NCBI RefSeq assembly: GCF_001570725.1
Contig: NZ_BCNV01000001.1
Span: 2,542,001 to 2,606,000 of the forward strand
Direction of reading: 5' to 3'
Origin: Paenibacillus amylolyticus
GTDB lineage: Bacteria > Bacillota > Bacilli > Paenibacillales > Paenibacillaceae
Length of the DNA: 64,000 bases
In this document: one piece after another, positions 25,592 through 34,533 of the stretch
Numbering within the stretch: the first letter of the stretch is position 1
How the letters are laid out: every line of letters starts with the position of its first letter
Program-made: the position numbers and the translations under genes
Notes under the pieces: model-generated
The model's input: only the letters and a program-made list of their open reading frames with translations
Told to the model about the DNA's origin: nothing
Database searches by the model: none

Positions 25592-26239
25592 TTAGTCTGT
25601 CTGCTTCGACTCGTATACATAATTCAGAATACGTTCCAATTCCGGTTCTGTATCCGCATCCCAGAAACTAGTCTCAGACAGTGGTACATGTACACCTGAA
25701 TAGTTAGCGCTGCGCATAATTTTGCGTGCCCCCTCATCTCCATGCAAGGACAATAGAGGGCCGAACATATGGGAGCGAAAAGCAACAGGCGGTTTACCTC
25801 CCTCACCGTCGGTAGCTGCGACATAGTCACTCAGCTTGTGGGTAGCCAGTGCTGTGGTCACCAGATTGATATCCTGTGCTTGTAATAAAGGCTGATCCCC
25901 CAGAAGCATGAGAATGCCCTCCGGTTTGTACTCCATGGCGGACAATACGCCAGAATGAAGAGAGTTTGCCATACCGAAAGCATAGTCAGCACAGACCACA
26001 ATTCGAAGTCTCGCTGTAGGATGATAGGCATACGTGGCAGAATCAAACCATTTTAATGGTAGCCATGCGAGCGAATCTTCCGGTTTGACCACACAAACCA
26101 CTTGATCCAACTCCGAATTCAACGCAGCTTCCAGTGACCATGCAGCCAGTGACCTTCCGTCAGGCATGATAACCGAGAGTTTATCCCGACCAAGGCGACG
26201 ACTCTTACCTGCTGCCAGAACTATGCCCGTCATTCGCAT
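25592..26239 (-). CDS. pucB: MobA-like nucleotidyltransferase for xanthine dehydrogenase cofactor
   Basis: 215 aa, NTP-transferase fold. The N-terminus TGIVLAAGKSRRLGRDKLSV is the nucleotide-binding loop (LAAGxSxRxGxxK). VVCVVKP, FGMANSLHSGVLSAM, ILMLLGDQPLLQAQDIN (GDQP, metal binding) and DGEGGKPPVAF follow. Related proteins (PucB, MocA) add CMP to molybdopterin for xanthine dehydrogenase-type enzymes. The ATG at 26237-26239 has AAGGGGAG upstream; another ATG lies 6 nt further in. The start overlaps the 3' end of pucA by 35 nt, which implies coupling. Confidence 0.85.
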   Translation of the reverse strand: MRMTGIVLAAGKSRRLGRDKLSVIMPDGRSLAAWSLEAALNSELDQVVCVVKPEDSLAWLPLKWFDSATYAYHPTARLRIVVCADYAFGMANSLHSGVLSAMEYKPEGILMLLGDQPLLQAQDINLVTTALATHKLSDYVAATDGEGGKPPVAFRSHMFGPLLSLHGDEGARKIMRSANYSGVHVPLSETSFWDADTEPELERILNYVYESKQTD

Positions 26240-27485
26240 GTACAACGCTCCCCTTCTGCAACTCGGAACTCAAGGAAGAGACCTTATGTTTACACGCGAT
26301 CAATTCAGCAGCAATGCTGATGGCAATCTGTTCGGGACCGTCCGCTCCGATACTTAGACCAACGGGAGAGTGTATATTTCTCAAGGATGGTAAACCATCA
26401 AGCAGACGGGCCGTTCGTGTTTTGGAACCCATGATGCCAAGATACGCATATTCACAGTCCACCAGCATCTCCAACAGTTCACGTTCGCGCGGGAAATTGT
26501 GACTCATTAGAATCAGATAATCCCGGTTGTTCACATTTAACAGAGGCATAATCTCACGTGGGAAACCAAGTACAAATTCAGCTTCAGGGAACCGCTCCGA
26601 GGTGCATAAGGACTCTCGCCAATCCGCTACAACCACACGGAATCCTGCGGATCGGGCGAGTCTGGCAACAGGAATAACATCATTCCCGGCTCCGATGATA
26701 ATCAGGCGAGGTTTAGGTGTGTACAGCGAAGTAAGTTGCTGCGGGAGGTCCCAGGGATTCGTTGAAACCCCGTCGTTTGTCGGTATTTCAGCATCAGCCT
26801 CAGAGATATGTTGTGAATTAGCGGATAGATGGGAAGAGTGATATCCGTTTGACGTAGCAGATGCCACTTCAGGCACAAGCGTAAGGCGAGGTATATCGGG
26901 AGAATATTTTGTTGATGTTGTATGTTCATGCTTGGTATTTCCGCTGCTGTGTTGCACATCAACCTGCAATGGCGATTGATTATGATTCGCCACGCGATAA
27001 TGAGGAGGGACGAGCGAAGGACGTAAAATTGACTTTTGCCCCGTTTCCATGGACTCAATCCGTTTCCAGCCATATTGCACCTTCGTATAATCATCTTGGA
27101 ACATTCGGGTTAACGCTGTTGTAGCCCCGGATTGCAAACACTCATGCATCTTCTGCAACGTATGTCGGAGTTCACCACATACAGGTTCAAGCAACACAAC
27201 AACGAGTCCACCGCACCCGATCGTCTCACCCCATGACAGATCATCCTCAGGACGCATGTCGTATTCCGCGAATTCCATCTGTTTCGTATCCAGTACATGG
27301 CTCACCCGGGCCTGAAGATCACTCTCCAGGCATCCCGGACTGATACTGCCATACATTATGCCACCCTCGGTCAACAGCATAGAGACTCCCTGCTTACGGT
27401 AAGCATGACCCTCTACCTTGATCGCTGTTGCGAGCACGCAGCGCGTTTCGCGGGCTGCGATTGCACACAGATCATGCATTTCCAT
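26205..27485 (-). CDS. pucA: XdhC/CoxI-family xanthine dehydrogenase maturation factor with internal insert
   Basis: 426 aa, about 95 more than Bacillus PucA. The N-terminal XdhC domain has RETRCVLATAIKVEGHAYRK and GSISPGCLESDL with GCGGLVVVLLEP; the C-terminal Rossmann domain has PRLIIIGAGNDVIPVARLAR, VVVADWRES and YLGIMGSKTR. Between them (about residues 155-255) lies a polar, Ser/His/Asn-rich segment that looks like an unstructured linker. XdhC proteins bind the molybdenum cofactor and help its sulfuration and insertion. The start (27485) is the ATG with GGAG 6 nt upstream, giving MEMHDLCAIAARETRC. Confidence 0.82.
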   Translation of the reverse strand: MEMHDLCAIAARETRCVLATAIKVEGHAYRKQGVSMLLTEGGIMYGSISPGCLESDLQARVSHVLDTKQMEFAEYDMRPEDDLSWGETIGCGGLVVVLLEPVCGELRHTLQKMHECLQSGATTALTRMFQDDYTKVQYGWKRIESMETGQKSILRPSLVPPHYRVANHNQSPLQVDVQHSSGNTKHEHTTSTKYSPDIPRLTLVPEVASATSNGYHSSHLSANSQHISEADAEIPTNDGVSTNPWDLPQQLTSLYTPKPRLIIIGAGNDVIPVARLARSAGFRVVVADWRESLCTSERFPEAEFVLGFPREIMPLLNVNNRDYLILMSHNFPRERELLEMLVDCEYAYLGIMGSKTRTARLLDGLPSLRNIHSPVGLSIGADGPEQIAISIAAELIACKHKVSSLSSELQKGSVVHANDGHSSGSR

Positions 27486-27527
27486 ATCGGTCTCCATCCT
27501 TTCTGGAATCGCATAAGCTTCCTTCAA

Positions 27528-28850
27528 TCAGATGCGCTTCATTAATCTCGCAATGCTCTTATCCGACTCACGCAGCACAATGCCACGATCGATCGTCTGA
27601 ATCTTGCGATTCTTGAGTACGATACTTCCGTCAATAATAACGGTGTCCACACAGCTTCTAGTTGCAGAATATACTACGCGGGAATATACATCCGTCTCAT
27701 AGGAAGGATACGTGTGGAAATCATCCAGATCCAGCAGCAGCATATCTGCCTTTTTGCCCACTTCGAGACTGCCGATTTCCTTCGACAAGCCGAGCACCTC
27801 TGCACCACCCATAGTAGCCATACGCAATACGGTCCGGGCATCCATCACCGTTGGGCCATGAGGAATCTTCTGCATCAGGGCCGTGAGGCGCATCTCCTGA
27901 AACATATCCAGATTGTTGTTGCACGCGGCACCATCGGCCCCGATCCCAACCGCGATCTGACGATTCAGCAGATCCGGAATATCCGCTACCCCGGAGGAAA
28001 GTTTCATATTCGACCCAGGACAGTGAGTGACTTTGACACCGCGCTTGCGGATGATCTCCTTCTCTTCCTCACTCAGCCATACACAGTGGGCCAGCACCAA
28101 TCTTGGGGTAGCCAAACCGATATGATCAAGGTATACGATATTGCGCATTCCCCGTTCGTGTTCTACCAGTTCGATCTCTCCGCGATTCTCGGAGGCATGG
28201 GTGTGGACTTTGACATGATATTTATTGGACAGGTCGCGCACCTCTACCAGCAATTCTTCGGTACACGATACTACGAAGCGTGGACAGAAAGCATATTGAA
28301 TACGACCTCCGCCAAAACCGTTCCATTTCTCTAGCAGATCCACACTCTGTTGCAGTGAAGTTGCTGTATTCTCACGCAAGGGTTCGGGAACCTCGTCTCC
28401 ATGATCCATCATTACCTTGCCGGAAATGACCCGGATGCCACTCTGTGCCATCGCCTGAAACGCCGAGTCTGTGTGATGTACCGTCTCCATATCCAGAATG
28501 GTCGTGGTTCCGCTGGAGATCAATTCCCCGAGTCCAAGCATTGCCGAATAATAGACGGACTCCTCATCATGCGCTGCTTCCAGCGGCCAGATGCGTTGAC
28601 GGAGCCAATCCATCAGTTCCAGATCATCCGCACGTCCGCGGAACAAGGTCTGACATAGATGAATATGCGTCTGGATAAAGCCTGGCAGCAGCACTTTACC
28701 GCGAGCATCAATGACCTGATCAGCCTGAACGTCGATGTGCGCTGCAATCTCCTTGATTTTGTTATCCTCGATCAATAGATCTCCGATGAACACTTCCTCT
28801 TCTGCATTCATTGTCACAAGCTGTGCGCCCTTTAGCAGGATCGTTCCCAT
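27528..28850 (-). CDS. Amidohydrolase of the ATZ/TRZ group (guanine deaminase-like)
   Basis: 440 aa metal-dependent deaminase. The amidohydrolase core shows LLPGFIQTHIHLCQTLFRG (HxH metal ligands with a following His region), GTTTILDMETVHHTD, KVHTHASENRGEI (third His plus Glu), VLAHCVWLSE (fourth His) and VGIGADGAACNNNLDMF (metal Asp). The C-terminal composite domain ends with VIIDGSIVLKNRKI. The group covers guanine, 8-oxoguanine, 5'-deoxyadenosine and S-adenosylhomocysteine deaminases. Within a xanthine-to-allantoate operon the likeliest role is making xanthine from guanine, but the exact purine is inferred. GGGGAG lies 8 nt before the ATG. A repeat copy separates it from the upstream GGT-like gene. 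Confidence 0.78.
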   Translation of the reverse strand: MGTILLKGAQLVTMNAEEEVFIGDLLIEDNKIKEIAAHIDVQADQVIDARGKVLLPGFIQTHIHLCQTLFRGRADDLELMDWLRQRIWPLEAAHDEESVYYSAMLGLGELISSGTTTILDMETVHHTDSAFQAMAQSGIRVISGKVMMDHGDEVPEPLRENTATSLQQSVDLLEKWNGFGGGRIQYAFCPRFVVSCTEELLVEVRDLSNKYHVKVHTHASENRGEIELVEHERGMRNIVYLDHIGLATPRLVLAHCVWLSEEEKEIIRKRGVKVTHCPGSNMKLSSGVADIPDLLNRQIAVGIGADGAACNNNLDMFQEMRLTALMQKIPHGPTVMDARTVLRMATMGGAEVLGLSKEIGSLEVGKKADMLLLDLDDFHTYPSYETDVYSRVVYSATRSCVDTVIIDGSIVLKNRKIQTIDRGIVLRESDKSIARLMKRI

Positions 28851-28897
28851 GCCAATCTCCCCTATCTGTGTCTGTCTATATCGTTCAACTCATACAT

Positions 28898-28950
28898 ATT
28901 TACACTTGTACTCCGATGACAGATTAACCTTCCGATCGCTGTCTGTTACC
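28898..28950 (+). repeat. Intergenic repeat, third copy (partial, diverged)
   Basis: ATTTACAC (28898-28905), CTCCGATGACAG and CCTTCCGATCGCTGT match the other copies; the end reads CTGTCTGTTACC instead of CTGTTATCC. Its right end overlaps the stop codon of the GGT-like gene (28946-28948). GACAG/CTGTC keeps a hairpin with a compensating base change relative to the copy at 6173. Confidence 0.6.
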
Positions 28951-30541
28951 ATCCAATAGCCATTCCATCGCCTCTGGGATCTGCTGCGCCGCTAATCATG
29001 CCGTCCTCACGAATGACAATGCCTTGCGACTGTCCCATAATCCCGTCCCACGGCGCTCTGGCTTCAACGTTATGTCCCCACTGGGCAAGGGTTGCACATA
29101 CGTCATCATGATATCGGTTCTCCACACGCATCGTATCGCCTTCTTCACCCCAGGTACGTCCGTACACCCAACGCGGCAGGCTTATCGCTTCCTGGATGTT
29201 GAGTCCGTAATCAAGCACTCCGGTAAGCACCGATAATTGCGTCTGTGGCTGACCTTCTCCTCCCTGCGTGCCCACGAGCATATAAGGTTTGCCATCTCGT
29301 GTAACGAGGCCCGGCATGAGAGTATGGAATGAGCGTTTATTTGGTTCCAGTACGTTGGCATCTCTCGGATCTAAGGAGAAAAAGGACCCCCGGTTCTGCA
29401 TGATAACCCCCGTATCCCCTGGAACATACGCTGCACCGAAGTCAAAATACAGGCTTTGAATGAAGGAAACGGCATTGCCTTCGCTATCGACAACCGCTGC
29501 ATACGCGGTATCCTGACCTATCGTTTTGGACAAAAACGGCTGTGCCACAGGTGGAGCAGCCTGAATCTCATTCCACAATTGGTCTCCGTAATCCTTGGAT
29601 AATAGATGGTCCAGCGGAATGTCCCTGAAATCCGGGTCCGTCAGATAACGGTCACGATCCCGAAACGCCTTTTTCACCACTTCCGCCATCAGATGATAGA
29701 ATTCCGGTGATGTGCGTGCAACCGAGGACAGATCCGTATGCTCCAACATATTTAACATCATCAGCATCGAGAATCCCTGCGAATTGGGCGGCATCTGATG
29801 AACTTCATAGCCACGATACCCCGTACTGACCGGTTTCACCCACTCGCCACGATGACCCGCAAAGTCCGCTGGTGCAAGCATGCCCCCATCCTCACGAATA
29901 GCCAAAGTCATACGATCCGCAAGCTCCCCTGTGTAAAAAGCATCTCGCCCTCCCGTCTGAATCAGACGAATGGAGTTAGCGAGTTCAGGCTGAATCAGCA
30001 GCTCGCCTTCCTGCAAAAGTGTACCCGAAGGGGCAAATACCGCTCGCAGCGGTGTGTGACCCAGTATGAAATCTTCATCCCTTTCCATCCACAGGCGGAG
30101 ATTTCGGGATACAGGGCACCCTTTTTCCGCATACTGCGCGGCAGGTTCAAGCAATTGCTCCCACGGTAACTTTCCGTACCGGGACCAGACTTCCCACCAA
30201 GCATCCACCATTCCAGGAACCGTGATGGCACTAAGCACACCGCGCTGAGGAATGGCATTCATACCCATCGCTTTGAACGTATCGGCATGAATGCCTGCGG
30301 CTGAGCGGCCACTTCCGTTATAGGCGGTAATCTCACCGCTCGTCCCATCATGAATCAGGAAGAAGGCGTCCCCGCCAAGTCCGGTCATATGCGGATATAC
30401 CACACCTAGTGCTGCACTGACCGCAATAGCGGCATCATAAGCATTCCCGCCTTGCTGGAGGATGGAGCTTCCTACAGCACTCGCCAGGTAATGAGGAGTG
30501 GTGACCATGACCTCTCTGGAGATTGGCATTTGGTTTAACAT
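28946..30541 (-). CDS. Gamma-glutamyltransferase-family protein (YwrD / oxamate amidohydrolase-like)
   Basis: 531 aa Ntn-hydrolase of the GGT family, without a signal peptide. Seen: TTPHYLASAVGSSILQQGGNAYDAAIA and LGGDAFFLIHD near the N-terminus (family-typical), NSQGFSMLMMLNMLE, and IGQDTAYAAVVDSEGNAVSF, where the Thr of DTAY (about 343) is the expected self-cleavage and catalytic residue. GGT signature-like VGTQGGEGQPQTQLSVL follows. Cytoplasmic GGT relatives in purine clusters include HpxW, an oxamate amidohydrolase; the placement between pucG and the deaminase favours a similar late purine step. Its ATG overlaps the pucG stop by 7 nt with AAGGAGG upstream. The exact substrate is inferred. 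Confidence 0.75.
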   Translation of the reverse strand: MLNQMPISREVMVTTPHYLASAVGSSILQQGGNAYDAAIAVSAALGVVYPHMTGLGGDAFFLIHDGTSGEITAYNGSGRSAAGIHADTFKAMGMNAIPQRGVLSAITVPGMVDAWWEVWSRYGKLPWEQLLEPAAQYAEKGCPVSRNLRLWMERDEDFILGHTPLRAVFAPSGTLLQEGELLIQPELANSIRLIQTGGRDAFYTGELADRMTLAIREDGGMLAPADFAGHRGEWVKPVSTGYRGYEVHQMPPNSQGFSMLMMLNMLEHTDLSSVARTSPEFYHLMAEVVKKAFRDRDRYLTDPDFRDIPLDHLLSKDYGDQLWNEIQAAPPVAQPFLSKTIGQDTAYAAVVDSEGNAVSFIQSLYFDFGAAYVPGDTGVIMQNRGSFFSLDPRDANVLEPNKRSFHTLMPGLVTRDGKPYMLVGTQGGEGQPQTQLSVLTGVLDYGLNIQEAISLPRWVYGRTWGEEGDTMRVENRYHDDVCATLAQWGHNVEARAPWDGIMGQSQGIVIREDGMISGAADPRGDGMAIGW

Positions 30542-31782
30542 AAGGCGCCCTCCTTCCCTGCATACACATCCATCGCTGCCTGAACGGCTTCACCGGCTGG
30601 TAACACATGACGATGACGGAGAAGAACAGCTTCCAATGCTCCGAGCACATGAAGTACATTTTTGCGTTGGCAGCTGAATCCCATCGTACCGATCCGCCAG
30701 ATTTGACCTTTCAACGGTCCGAATGAACTGGCAATCTCAATGCTGAAATCGTTCAGCAACATGCTGCGCACCGACTCGCCATCGATTCCCTCAGGAATCT
30801 TGATACAAGTGACCACCGGAAGTTTACTGGACATATCCCCATACAACTGCAATCCCATTCCCTGAACTCCGGCGACCAATGCACGTTCATTGACCCGATG
30901 TCTCTGGAACCTGGCCTCCAACCCTTCTTGCAGCAGAATGCGCAATCCTTCGTGAAGACCGTATAGCATGGAGGTGGCCTCCGTATGGTGGTTCAACCGT
31001 GCGGAACTCCAGTAATCCTGCAATTGGCTCAGGTCAAAATAATTGCTGGCAATCGTGCGGCCTTCTGCCCGTGCACTGGTTGCGTCTCGGAGTCCGCGTT
31101 CAACTGTTTTGCGGCTCATCAGTTTCTGCTCCACACGACTGTTGTATGTGAGAGGTGCCATCCCTGAAGGAACAGACAGGCATTTCTGCGTGCCGCCCAT
31201 CACCGCATCCAGATGCCAGGCATCCGTCTCCACGGGTGTGCCGCCAATGGTTGCCACAGCATCTACAACGAGTAAAATATCAAGCTCGCGACAGGATTTG
31301 CCAATCTCGGCAAGGGGTTGCATCTGTCCGGTGGATGTTTCACCGTGAACCATCGCAACCAGACTCGGTTTATGGGTATGAATCGCCTTGATCACCTCTT
31401 CCGGATCAAATACCGTTCCCCATTCCGTTTCAAAAAAGACAACCTCGGCACCACAGCGTTCCGAGATTTCAACCAACAAATGTCCGAATCGTCCATAGAT
31501 TGGGACGAGAACTTTGTCACCGGGCTGGATCAGACTGACCAACACAGCTTCAATACCTGAACGGGATGTACCGTCTACCGGATAACACCAATCGTTGTCT
31601 GTCATATACAACTCACGCAGCATCGCCATCGTTTCGTTCATCAAGGATGTGAACTCCGGGTCAAACTGACCCAGGATTGGAAAGGATAATGCTCTAAGTA
31701 CGCGTGGATCAACCTCAACGGGTCCCGGGGTCATAATGGTCCGCAAGGACGGAGATAACTCTTTATAGTTGGACATCTGCAT
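30535..31782 (-). CDS. pucG: (S)-ureidoglycine-glyoxylate aminotransferase
   Basis: 415 aa class V aminotransferase with pyridoxal phosphate. It has the group's N-terminal TPGPVEVDPRVLRALSFPIL, the GTSRSGIEAVLVSLI segment, HGETSTGQM, VVDAVATIGGTPVE (PLP-binding Asp) and GGTQKCLSVPSGMAPL with the Schiff-base Lys (about 200). The C-terminal WRIGTMGFSCQRKNVLHVLG is family-typical. PucG-type enzymes transfer the amino group between ureidoglycine and glyoxylate, feeding ring nitrogen into glycine. The ATG follows directly on the pucF stop (TGA ATG), with GGGAG 4 nt upstream. Confidence 0.88.
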   Translation of the reverse strand: MQMSNYKELSPSLRTIMTPGPVEVDPRVLRALSFPILGQFDPEFTSLMNETMAMLRELYMTDNDWCYPVDGTSRSGIEAVLVSLIQPGDKVLVPIYGRFGHLLVEISERCGAEVVFFETEWGTVFDPEEVIKAIHTHKPSLVAMVHGETSTGQMQPLAEIGKSCRELDILLVVDAVATIGGTPVETDAWHLDAVMGGTQKCLSVPSGMAPLTYNSRVEQKLMSRKTVERGLRDATSARAEGRTIASNYFDLSQLQDYWSSARLNHHTEATSMLYGLHEGLRILLQEGLEARFQRHRVNERALVAGVQGMGLQLYGDMSSKLPVVTCIKIPEGIDGESVRSMLLNDFSIEIASSFGPLKGQIWRIGTMGFSCQRKNVLHVLGALEAVLLRHRHVLPAGEAVQAAMDVYAGKEGALC

Positions 31783-33090
31783 TCAACTCCCGTAACCGTA
31801 TTTATAGAGTAGCCGGACCAGAACCTGAAAACCGTGCATCAGGTCTGCTTCAGCTGTATATTCAAGTGGATTATGACTGATACCGTCCTGGCTCGGCACA
31901 AAGATCATGGCCGTCGGACAAGCCGGCTGAAAAATCTGCGAATCATGTCCTGCCCCGCTTGGCATTGGCCAATAGGACAATTGCTCCTGCTCACAGATAT
32001 CTTGAATGTCCGAGATCATCTCGGCATTCATAGGAATGGGTGTTACCGACAGATGTTCTTCCCAGTCCAGTCCGAGCTGCTGCTCGGCTGCGATACGACT
32101 AAAAGCCTGGAGCATATCCTGCCAGCAGCGATCAATACTCTCCTGCCGAATATGGCGGATATCCAGTGAAAACACCGCCCGGGCAGCAACCACGTTCCCA
32201 ACACCCGGATCGGCTGTGATTCGCCCAACTGTGGCAACCAGCGGTTCTCCTGCTTCCAATGCGATATTCCTTACCGCAGCAATCATCTCGGCCGCTCCGG
32301 CAAGTGCGTCTTTGCGCCAAGACATTGGCGTCGTTCCCGCGTGGTTCGCTTCTCCGCTGACGGTAATGCTGAACCGCTTCTGACCTACGATATCGGATAC
32401 AACTCCAATCGAATGTCCGAGACGTTCCAGAACCTGACCTTGCTCAATATGAAGTTCAATAAAGGCACCGTAATTTTTCGCGGCGGGTCTATATGCACTA
32501 TCAGGTCCAAAGCCCGCATCCCGGATCGCCTGTGCAAAAGTAACACCATCTTGATCCTTCAAATGCTCTACGTCTTCCAGAGCCGTTATGCCTGTTATAC
32601 TGCGTGAACCCCAATACGCGAAAGGAAAGCGACTCCCCTCTTCTTCACATAGCGATACCACTTGAAGTGTGCGCTTCGGTGCTCCGAAATGCTTCTGTAA
32701 ATACTCCAATGCCAGGACTCCAGCTACCACACCGTAAGCACCGTCATACTTGCCACCATACACGACAGAATCAATATGTGATCCGGTCACTATCGGTAAT
32801 TCTTCAGCACCAGTCGCTGATTCCTCACCCTCGCCCTTGAGTGTGCCATATAGATTACCGGACTGGTCGAACTCGGGAGACAGTCCTTTCTCCTGCATTT
32901 TGGCAGAAAGGGCACCCTGTGCTTCACACCAAGCTGAGTCATACAACAGTCGTGTGACGCCACCTTGTGTATCCGCACCATACGTCGACAGCCAGTCAAG
33001 CATGGCTTGCAGCTCCACCTGTTCCACATTCGGTAAAGGAATAGGCGGATTATTCGTACCGGATGACCGGTATACTCCAGACTCATTCAT
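31783..33090 (-). CDS. pucF: Allantoate amidohydrolase
   Basis: 435 aa, M20/M28-like metallo-amidase of the allantoate amidohydrolase / beta-ureidopropionase family. Metal and catalytic motifs are visible: VTGSHIDSVVYGGKYDGAYG (His and Asp ligands, about 96-115), VSLCEEEGSRFP (Glu pair), ELHIEQGQVLE (His), SGAGHDSQIFQPA (His/Asp) and PSQDGISHNPLEYT near the C-terminus. It hydrolyses allantoate to ureidoglycine, CO2 and ammonia. The ATG overlaps the pucH stop by 4 nt, and the stop touches pucG. Confidence 0.9.
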   Translation of the reverse strand: MNESGVYRSSGTNNPPIPLPNVEQVELQAMLDWLSTYGADTQGGVTRLLYDSAWCEAQGALSAKMQEKGLSPEFDQSGNLYGTLKGEGEESATGAEELPIVTGSHIDSVVYGGKYDGAYGVVAGVLALEYLQKHFGAPKRTLQVVSLCEEEGSRFPFAYWGSRSITGITALEDVEHLKDQDGVTFAQAIRDAGFGPDSAYRPAAKNYGAFIELHIEQGQVLERLGHSIGVVSDIVGQKRFSITVSGEANHAGTTPMSWRKDALAGAAEMIAAVRNIALEAGEPLVATVGRITADPGVGNVVAARAVFSLDIRHIRQESIDRCWQDMLQAFSRIAAEQQLGLDWEEHLSVTPIPMNAEMISDIQDICEQEQLSYWPMPSGAGHDSQIFQPACPTAMIFVPSQDGISHNPLEYTAEADLMHGFQVLVRLLYKYGYGS

Positions 33091-34490
33091 GACGTCTCCC
33101 CCGTTCCCGCCTCGATGGGATTAGAGGAGTGGGCTGCAATGTGCTTCCCAATAGGTTCAGGAGATAATCCAGATTCCGAGTTATATACACGTTGCCCACG
33201 ACAGAATACGTCTGCAATGCGACAGTTAAATGTACGTCCCACATAAGGGCTCTGTTGATGCGTATAGAGCAGATCCTCCGTGTTCAGGATCGTGCTTTTC
33301 TCCCAGTCAATCAGGACGAGATCGGCATCTTTGCCAATTGCAATCTCTCCTTTGCTCTCCAGACCAAGCCTTCTGGCAGGTTGCAGGGAGAGCACTCTTC
33401 CGAGCAACGGGAGATCGATATTGCGCTGAAGATGTCCGTCCTCCAGCATGATTAGCAGTGTGCTTTGCGCCCCGGATATACCGCCCCAGATTTCAAAAAA
33501 GTTATCGGATTGTTTCATGGATGGGGGGCATGGAGAATGATCCGAAGCAATAACATCAATCAATCCTGAAGTCAGTGCATCCCATAACTGCTCCTGTTCG
33601 GAAGAGCTGCGAAGCGGTGGAGCGCATTTCGCTACAGCACCTAATCGAACCACATCCTGATCGGTCAGTGTCAGATAGTGAGGGCATGTCTCCGAAGTGA
33701 CATCCTGCCCACGCCGTTTGGCTTCTGCAATCAGATCCAGTGCTTCCCTGGTACTAATATGCACAAAATGAAGCGCACAACCGGTCTGTTCACCATATTT
33801 CAACGCCCGGGCAACCGCGACGACTTCGGCTTCCACAGGACGTGACCGGACATAGTCCATGGGTTCAGTCCTTCCCTCTGCAATGCTTTTCGCGCCAAGT
33901 TCGGCAACCATGCCTTCGTCCTCTGCATGAAGTGCGAGCACACGATTTAATTTTGCAATTTCATTCATTCCGTCCAGTAGTGTATGGTCATCGGCTCTGG
34001 CAAAGATGTCTTCCCCTTCTCCACCCGGCTCGGACATAAATGCCTTGAATCCGGCAGCACCCAGCCGTGACAGTGGAGCAAGTTCCTCACGATTGCCGGG
34101 AACCAACCCTCCCCAGAAGCCATAATCAACATACGATTGGTTTACGGCTGCTTTCTTTTTCATCTCCCATGCTTCCGGCCTTGTGGTTGGCGGTACGCCG
34201 TTAAGCGGCATATCGACATAGGTTGTGATTCCCCCTGCGGCAAGGGATGCCGATCCAGACCGGAATCCCTCCCAACTGGCGAGTCCGGGTTCATTGAAGT
34301 GTACATGAATGTCCACTACACCCGGCATCACCGTAAGGCCTTCAGCTTCTATAATCCTAGTCGTTTCGCCAGCGGCCAGCCGTGTGGATATGTCTGTTAT
34401 TTTTTCACCCGTAATGCCAATATCCAGTTGCTCTACCCGATCTTTCAGCACCACCCGTGCCCCCCGGATGATAGTATCAAATGTTGTCAT
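33087..34490 (-). CDS. pucH: Allantoinase
   Basis: 467 aa cyclic amidohydrolase that opens the hydantoin ring of allantoin to allantoate. Motifs: PGVVDIHVHFNEPGLASWEG (HxH metal ligands, about 58-75), GFKAFMSEPGGEGED (the Lys that is carbamylated, about 150), LALHAEDEGMV, ALHFVHISTREALDL (metal His) and DVIASDHSPCPPSMK (metal Asp). The C-terminal part has GKDADLVLIDWEKS and SPYVGRTFNCRIADVFCRGQ. It lies 43 nt after pucM and overlaps pucF by 4 nt. Confidence 0.92.
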   Translation of the reverse strand: MTTFDTIIRGARVVLKDRVEQLDIGITGEKITDISTRLAAGETTRIIEAEGLTVMPGVVDIHVHFNEPGLASWEGFRSGSASLAAGGITTYVDMPLNGVPPTTRPEAWEMKKKAAVNQSYVDYGFWGGLVPGNREELAPLSRLGAAGFKAFMSEPGGEGEDIFARADDHTLLDGMNEIAKLNRVLALHAEDEGMVAELGAKSIAEGRTEPMDYVRSRPVEAEVVAVARALKYGEQTGCALHFVHISTREALDLIAEAKRRGQDVTSETCPHYLTLTDQDVVRLGAVAKCAPPLRSSSEQEQLWDALTSGLIDVIASDHSPCPPSMKQSDNFFEIWGGISGAQSTLLIMLEDGHLQRNIDLPLLGRVLSLQPARRLGLESKGEIAIGKDADLVLIDWEKSTILNTEDLLYTHQQSPYVGRTFNCRIADVFCRGQRVYNSESGLSPEPIGKHIAAHSSNPIEAGTGETS

Positions 34491-34533
34491 ATGGATGACC
34501 CTCCCCCTGAATCAGAACCGGATGTGTGCATGT

